A stretch of DNA of 10,375 nt, from contig JAJYPT010000049.1 in assembly GCA_021795135.1 (NCBI GenBank), positions 1 through 10,375 of the forward strand. The letters run 5' to 3'. The translations under genes and the position numbers were made by a program. Below the pieces are notes generated by a model. That model was not told the origin of the DNA. It was given only the letters and a program-made list of their open reading frames with translations, and did no database searches. The first letter of the stretch is position 1, and each line of letters begins with the position of its first letter. This document shows, one piece after another, positions 7,029 through 10,375 of the stretch. The stretch is from Actinomycetes bacterium. Lineage in GTDB: Bacteria; Actinomycetota; Acidimicrobiia; Acidimicrobiales; JAJYPT01.

Positions 7029-8399
7029 ATGTTGAATTTATCTAAACCCATTCGCATTCATATAATTGGAATAGGCGGAGCGGGAATGAGTGCAATAGCG
7101 GTGGTTTTAAATAGTATGGGTCACCAAGTTAGTGGAAGTGATCTAAAAGATTCTCCTGCAATAGATAGATTGCGTTCGTTGGGAGTTGAAGTATTTGTTG
7201 GACACAATCAAAATCAAATTGGTAACGTAGATGTAGTTGCTATTTCTTCAGCAATTCCACAAGACAATGTTGAAATTTTAGCGGCTCGTTCTAAATCTAT
7301 TCCTATTTTGAAAAGATCAGAAGTTTTAGCTGCAATTAGTGCTTCTAAAAATACAATAGCTGTTGCTGGCACCCATGGAAAAACTACTACCTCATCCATG
7401 TTGTCTTTGATACTTACCTATGCCAATCTAAAGCCTTCTTTTATAATAGGAGGCGAGACAAACGAGATCAATTCTGGAGCGGCTTGGGATGAGGGAGAGT
7501 GGTTGGTCATCGAAGCTGATGAAAGTGACGGAACTTTTTTAGAGCTTAAGGCTAAATTATCAATTGTGACAAATATTGAGCCAGATCATCTAGAATTTCA
7601 TGGCTCTTTTGAAGCACTGGTTAAATCTTTTGAGAAATTTATGAATTTAGCTAATACCGTTGTGTGTTTTGGTGATGACCCTGTTATTAGAGAAATAAAA
7701 AGTAATTCTAATTTAATTACTTTTGGCTTATCCGAAGAAGTTGACTATAAAATAGTTGCTTTGGAGCGCAATCGCTCTAGTTGTAAATTTGAATTATATT
7801 TTAAACAAAATCCTTTAGGCCAAGTTACTATTCCCATTCCTGGCTTGCACAATGTTTTAAATGCCACTGCGGCACTGGTTATGTCTTTACAGCTTGGAAT
7901 TGATTTTTCAACTGCAGCTAAAGCTTTGTCTAGATTTACAGGGGTAGCTAGAAGATTTGAACTTAGAGGACAACGCAATGGCATTGTTTTTATTGATGAT
8001 TACGGTCATCTTCCAGGAGAGATAAAAGCAACTCTGTCTGCTGTATCGGATGGACAATGGGAAAGAGTGGTAGCTGTTTTTCAACCTCATCGTTATTCTA
8101 GAACCGCTAGTTTGTGGAAAGAGTTTGGGACTTGTTTTGATCAAGCTGATCTAATTGTAATAACAGATATTTATTCATCTGGTGAGCCTCCTCGTCCTGG
8201 TGTATCTGGAAAACTAATTGCTCAAGCTGTTATAGATCACTCAAAACACTCCTCTCGCCAAGTTTCATATGTTCCTACTAGACCTGAATTGTTATCTTAT
8301 CTACGAGCTAGTTTGTCTCCAGGAGATGTATGCATAACCCTAGGTGCAGGAGATATTACTTCTTTAGCCGATGAACTCTTGGCGGATCCAACTTGGTAG
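7029..8399 (+). CDS. murC: UDP-N-acetylmuramate:L-alanine ligase MurC
   Basis: The first Mur ligase of the pathway, adding L-alanine to UDP-MurNAc in the cytoplasm with ATP. The N-terminal domain begins with the nucleotide-binding loop HIIGIGGAGMSAIA. The ATPase domain has GTHGKTT at bases 7368–7388 (residues 114–120), IEADESDGTFL, and TNIEPDHLEFHGS. The C-terminal domain carries FQPHRYSRT and ends TLGAGDI. At residues 323–331 the sequence is D-D-Y-G-H-L-P-G-E, where the usual form is D-D-Y-(G/A)-H-H-P-T-E, so Leu328 and Gly330 differ. At 456 residues the length is normal. The ATG has GAGAGGG (7020–7026) only two bases upstream; the adjacent TTG at 7032 would be spaced better, so the true start may be one codon later. 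The gene overlaps murB by 7 bases. Confidence 0.96.
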   Translation: MLNLSKPIRIHIIGIGGAGMSAIAVVLNSMGHQVSGSDLKDSPAIDRLRSLGVEVFVGHNQNQIGNVDVVAISSAIPQDNVEILAARSKSIPILKRSEVLAAISASKNTIAVAGTHGKTTTSSMLSLILTYANLKPSFIIGGETNEINSGAAWDEGEWLVIEADESDGTFLELKAKLSIVTNIEPDHLEFHGSFEALVKSFEKFMNLANTVVCFGDDPVIREIKSNSNLITFGLSEEVDYKIVALERNRSSCKFELYFKQNPLGQVTIPIPGLHNVLNATAALVMSLQLGIDFSTAAKALSRFTGVARRFELRGQRNGIVFIDDYGHLPGEIKATLSAVSDGQWERVVAVFQPHRYSRTASLWKEFGTCFDQADLIVITDIYSSGEPPRPGVSGKLIAQAVIDHSKHSSRQVSYVPTRPELLSYLRASLSPGDVCITLGAGDITSLADELLADPTW

Positions 8400-9319
8400 A
8401 GCAAAACAAAGATTCCTCTGTCTCTATTGCTAAATCCATCTTAGGAGACAAAGCCCAACTTGATTATTCAATAGCTAAGTTTACGACTTATAAAGTAGGT
8501 GGGAATGCAAGTTTATTTTTAGAAGTAAATACCATAGAAGACCTTAAATTGGTTCATAAAGCTATTTCAGCTAGTGATATAGAAGTGCTTGTTATTGGAA
8601 AAGGTTCAAATATGTTGATCTCTGATGATGGTTTTGATGGATTAGCCATTCTTATGGGAGAAGGATTTTCCAGTTTTGACATTGAGCAAAATCGTATCAA
8701 GGCCGGAGCTAGTCTTGCTATGCCGGTTTTAGCTAGGCGAAGTGTTGCAAACTGGTTTCAGGGTCTAGAATGGGCAGTTGGAATTCCTGGTTCTGTTGGT
8801 GGCGGGGTAAAAATGAATGCAGGAGGACATGGTTCTCAGATTTCATCTCACTTGGTAAATGCTGCTGTTTTTGATCTAAAAGAGGGACATTTGTACAATC
8901 TCAGCAACTCAAATTTAGATTTTTCTTATAGACATTCTTGCTTGTTGTCTCATCAAGTGGTGTGTTGGGCTGAATTTGAGGTAGAAAAAGGAGATAAAGA
9001 CCAAGGTGAAGGTTTGATATCAGAAATAGTACATTGGAGGCGCACTAATCAGCCAGGAGGTCAAAATGCAGGTTCTGTTTTTACAAATCCTCCCAGAGAA
9101 TCTGCAGGAAAATTAATAGAACTAGCAGGATGTAAAGGTATGGAGTTTCGTAGTGCTCAAGTATCTGAAAAACATGCTAATTTTATTCAATCTAGTCCTA
9201 ATGGGAGTTCAAAAGATATAGCTAGTCTTATGGAAATTGTAAGTAATGAAGTAGAAAAAAAATATAATATTAAGCTAATTCCAGAAGTTAAACTGGTTGG
9301 CTTTAAAGATTCAAAATAA
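8393..9319 (+). CDS. murB: UDP-N-acetylenolpyruvoylglucosamine reductase MurB
   Basis: A flavoenzyme that reduces UDP-GlcNAc-enolpyruvate to UDP-MurNAc with NADPH, supplying the substrate of MurC encoded just upstream. The FAD-binding part has YKVGGNA, GKGSNML (residues 69–75) and WAVGIPGSVGGGVKMNAGG (127–145). The substrate part has YRHS (Tyr179-Arg180) and NAGSVFTNP, where Ser228 matches the catalytic proton donor. It then has KHANFI, and IPEV near the end with Glu298 as the conserved acid. The 308 residues and this motif set fit a short MurB. TTG 8393 is the only ATG/GTG/TTG codon ahead of the conserved N-terminus, so the start is fixed by lack of alternatives; the upstream GGCGGA (8381–8386) is a weak ribosome site. 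Many actinobacteria keep murB outside the dcw cluster, so its place here helps narrow the lineage. Confidence 0.95.
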   Translation: MVEQNKDSSVSIAKSILGDKAQLDYSIAKFTTYKVGGNASLFLEVNTIEDLKLVHKAISASDIEVLVIGKGSNMLISDDGFDGLAILMGEGFSSFDIEQNRIKAGASLAMPVLARRSVANWFQGLEWAVGIPGSVGGGVKMNAGGHGSQISSHLVNAAVFDLKEGHLYNLSNSNLDFSYRHSCLLSHQVVCWAEFEVEKGDKDQGEGLISEIVHWRRTNQPGGQNAGSVFTNPPRESAGKLIELAGCKGMEFRSAQVSEKHANFIQSSPNGSSKDIASLMEIVSNEVEKKYNIKLIPEVKLVGFKDSK

Positions 9320-10140
9320 TGGTTTTGAGCATTTTTAAAAATTCCAAGTCTAGTCTTGAAAAAGACTTTCCTACCTCTACACCAATGAATCCTCGGATCG
9401 AAAATAGGCGTCAAGAAATCATAAAAAAGAAAAAGACGACAAGACGACGTATTATTTTTGGATTTTTAGTTTTTTTGGGAGCTATTGTTATGGCTATATC
9501 TCTTTTGTATTCGCCTTGGTTTAGATTGAATAAATTACAGATTCATTCTCCCAATAACCAACAAGTAAGAGCTGCCTTAGCTGCTGATCCTTCTTTAAAA
9601 GGTAATCCTTTGCTAATAAATATTTCTTCTAAAGAAATATCTTCACGGTTAAAAAATATGACTTGGGTAAAAAGTGTCAAAGTTGTAAAGTCTTGGCCTT
9701 CAGGACTCAATATTTGGGTCAAACCTAGAGTTGTTGTGGCAAAAATGCAAATTGGAAAAACAAGCTGGGCTTTGCTTGATCAAAAAGGAAGAGTTATTAC
9801 AACTTCAAAAATGGCTTATCCGTCTTTGATTTCAATTGGAACTATTTCCAATTCAGCAACTCCTGGAAAGTTTATATCTACAAAATTTACTCCTTTGTTG
9901 AAGTTTATATCAAAAATTCCTCCCAGCTTTCGCCAATCTTTTTCTAGTATATATTTTGGTCCAAATGGAGGAATTAGGTTACATTTGGCTCATTCTAAAA
10001 CAGTTGTGGTTTTTGGGGGACTTACTCAGATCGATTCAAAATTCATTTCTCTAAGAACAATATTAAAAAAGGTACCTTTATCAGGAGTTTCGATGATAGA
10101 TGTATCAGTTGCCCAAAGACCTACCTTGACTCGAGGATAA
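9319..10140 (+). CDS. ftsQ: Cell division protein FtsQ (POTRA domain)
   Basis: A bitopic membrane protein that links early and late divisome proteins, with the partners FtsB/FtsL-type proteins in species that have them. A hydrophilic, very basic cytoplasmic tail of about 44 residues (with runs K-K-K-K and R-R-R) is followed by one membrane helix at about residues 45–64. An extracellular POTRA domain follows (about 67–137), with the typical N-P-L-L-I-N-I and WVKSVKVVKSWPSGLNIWV pattern. A beta domain then runs to the end. The sequence is divergent, as usual for FtsQ; the call rests on topology, the POTRA pattern and position before ftsZ. At 273 residues the length is normal. ATG 9319 overlaps the murB stop as TAATG with no clear Shine-Dalgarno, suggesting translation by coupling to murB. 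Confidence 0.92.
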   Translation: MVLSIFKNSKSSLEKDFPTSTPMNPRIENRRQEIIKKKKTTRRRIIFGFLVFLGAIVMAISLLYSPWFRLNKLQIHSPNNQQVRAALAADPSLKGNPLLINISSKEISSRLKNMTWVKSVKVVKSWPSGLNIWVKPRVVVAKMQIGKTSWALLDQKGRVITTSKMAYPSLISIGTISNSATPGKFISTKFTPLLKFISKIPPSFRQSFSSIYFGPNGGIRLHLAHSKTVVVFGGLTQIDSKFISLRTILKKVPLSGVSMIDVSVAQRPTLTRG

Positions 10141-10162
10141 CTAAACTAATATCTTAGCAGTG

Positions 10163-10183
10163 AGAGTTAGTTTACATAACTCT
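10163..10183 (+). repeat. Inverted repeat, 7-base arms (possible anti-hairpin)
   Basis: AGAGTTA (10163–10169) and TAACTCT (10177–10183) are perfect inverted arms separated by 7 bases. The right arm is shared with the longer repeat at 10178–10202, so in RNA only one of the two hairpins can form at a time. Confidence 0.55.
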
Positions 10184-10202
10184 AAAGTTCTACTTGAGAG
10201 TT
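10178..10202 (+). repeat. Inverted repeat, 11-base arms (operator or weak terminator stem)
   Basis: AACTCTAAAGT (10178–10188) and ACTTGAGAGTT (10192–10202) pair over 10 of 11 positions around a 3-base centre. A T-rich run follows (10201–10218, interrupted by G and A). This could be an AT-rich intrinsic terminator or attenuator after ftsQ, or a DNA operator. From memory, a similar AACYCTAAA…GAGGGTT-type element lies upstream of ftsZ in other actinobacteria; I could not check this. Confidence 0.5.
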
Positions 10203-10224
10203 TGATTTATTTTATTTTCCTCAG

Positions 10225-10254
10225 TTGATCTTTGAAAAATATTTTTCATAAAGT
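10225..10254 (+). promoter_or_regulatory. Possible ftsZ promoter
   Basis: TTGATC (10225–10230) and TAAAGT (10249–10254), 18 bases apart, each match four of six bases of the housekeeping -35 and -10 consensus. A start site would fall near 10261, leaving a leader of roughly 80 bases. AT-rich DNA yields such matches by chance, so support is modest. Confidence 0.35.
10233..10248. repeat. Perfect 16-base palindrome in the possible promoter spacer
   Basis: TGAAAAATATTTTTCA reads the same on both strands. With bulges it extends to about 10226–10256 (CTT/AAG and TGA/TCA outer pairs). It fills the space between the proposed -35 and -10 boxes, where a repressor would block polymerase; a role as an RNA stem is also possible. 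Confidence 0.45.
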
Positions 10255-10304
10255 CACAGAGGGACAAGTTTTAGTAACAAAGTTTCACAATTTTAATTGA
10301 TATT

Positions 10305-10320
10305 TAGCTTAGGTAAGCTA
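10305..10320. repeat. 7-2-7 inverted repeat just before the ftsZ ribosome site
   Basis: TAGCTTA-GG-TAAGCTA is a perfect inverted repeat ending three bases before the Shine-Dalgarno of ftsZ. In RNA it would give a 6-pair stem with the tetraloop AGGU. Confidence 0.5.
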
Positions 10321-10323
10321 TTA

Positions 10324-10330
10324 GGAGAGG
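10324..10330 (+). promoter_or_regulatory. Shine-Dalgarno of ftsZ
   Basis: GGAGAGG lies 9 bases before the GTG at 10340. It is among the best ribosome sites in the window, as expected for an abundant protein. Confidence 0.7.
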
Positions 10331-10339
10331 ATTGTTGTT

Positions 10340-10375
10340 GTGGCTAATGCAACTCATAATTATATTGCAGATATT
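10340..10375 (+). CDS. ftsZ: Cell division GTPase FtsZ, first 12 codons
   Basis: The window ends 12 codons into an open frame beginning GTG and reading M-A-N-A-T-H-N-Y-I-A-D-I. Actinobacterial FtsZ proteins typically start with a short tail and then N-Y-(L/I)-A-x-I just before the conserved K-V-V-G-V-G-G-G nucleotide-binding strand, which here would lie outside the window. A strong GGAGAGG site precedes the start, and ftsZ is the expected gene after ftsQ. FtsZ is the tubulin-like GTPase that forms the Z ring. No catalytic motif is visible, so the call rests on the N-terminus and synteny. Confidence 0.85.
   Translation, partial: MANATHNYIADI

Larger units (their letters stand above)
10141..10339 (+). 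promoter_or_regulatory. ftsQ–ftsZ intergenic regulatory region
   Basis: This 199-base AT-rich gap is the only sizeable non-coding stretch in the window and carries no convincing ORF. It holds two mutually exclusive inverted repeats (10163–10202) with a T-rich run after them, a perfect 16-base palindrome (10233–10248), a possible promoter (10225–10254), a 7-2-7 inverted repeat (10305–10320) and the ftsZ ribosome site. In several actinobacteria ftsZ is known to have its own promoters between ftsQ and ftsZ, which would explain why the gap is kept in an otherwise compressed cluster. Confidence 0.7.

Noticed and set aside
7745..8144. Two overlapping minus-strand open frames of 78–79 codons within murC
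   Set aside because: They are antisense to well-conserved murC coding sequence, overlap each other and show no family features.
10304..10322. DtxR/IdeR-type iron box upstream of ftsZ
   Set aside because: The left half resembles the consensus, but the inverted arms are separated by two bases instead of the expected arrangement and the right half does not match.
1..10375. A novel defence, mobile or biosynthetic system
   Set aside because: Every long reading frame on the + strand is a recognised cell-wall or division gene in conserved order. There are no integrases, transposases, direct-repeat arrays or tRNA genes.

Overview
This window is a stretch of the dcw (division and cell wall) cluster. 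All genes are on the + strand: ftsI (3' part) – murE – mraY – murD – ftsW – murG – murC – murB – ftsQ – ftsZ (first 12 codons). The DNA is AT-rich (about 35–40% GC by eye) and tightly packed. Neighbouring genes overlap by 1–17 bases or lie within about 22 bases of each other. The one real intergenic region is the 199 bases between ftsQ and ftsZ.

Gene order and protein features suggest a low-GC actinobacterium. The murD–ftsW–murG–murC–(murB)–ftsQ–ftsZ order, the PASTA-less end of FtsI, the meso-diaminopimelate signature DNPR in MurE, and an FtsZ start reading M-A-N-A-T-H-N-Y-I-A-D-I all fit. murB inside the cluster and the base composition make a streamlined Acidimicrobiia-like lineage (for example a marine Actinomarinales type) my best guess. 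That placement is inference and was not tested with a tree.

Region by region: positions 2–796 hold the end of the septal transpeptidase FtsI. Positions 813–4620 hold MurE, MraY and MurD, which build and lipid-link the muropeptide stem. Positions 4604–7006 hold FtsW (glycan polymerase) and MurG (lipid II synthase). Positions 7029–9319 hold MurC and MurB, which make UDP-MurNAc and add the first amino acid. Positions 9319–10140 hold FtsQ (divisome scaffold). Positions 10141–10339 hold a structured leader and possible promoter, and ftsZ begins at 10340. Together the genes cover most of the route from UDP-GlcNAc-enolpyruvate to septal peptidoglycan. murF and ddl are not present.

I see no mobile element, CRISPR array, tRNA, rRNA or defence system. 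The coding part is ordinary core biology. The less ordinary points are the absence of murF between murE and mraY, the heavy use of TTG/GTG starts, a non-canonical SxN-equivalent at the edge of FtsI, and several inverted repeats packed into the ftsQ–ftsZ gap, two of which form mutually exclusive hairpins.
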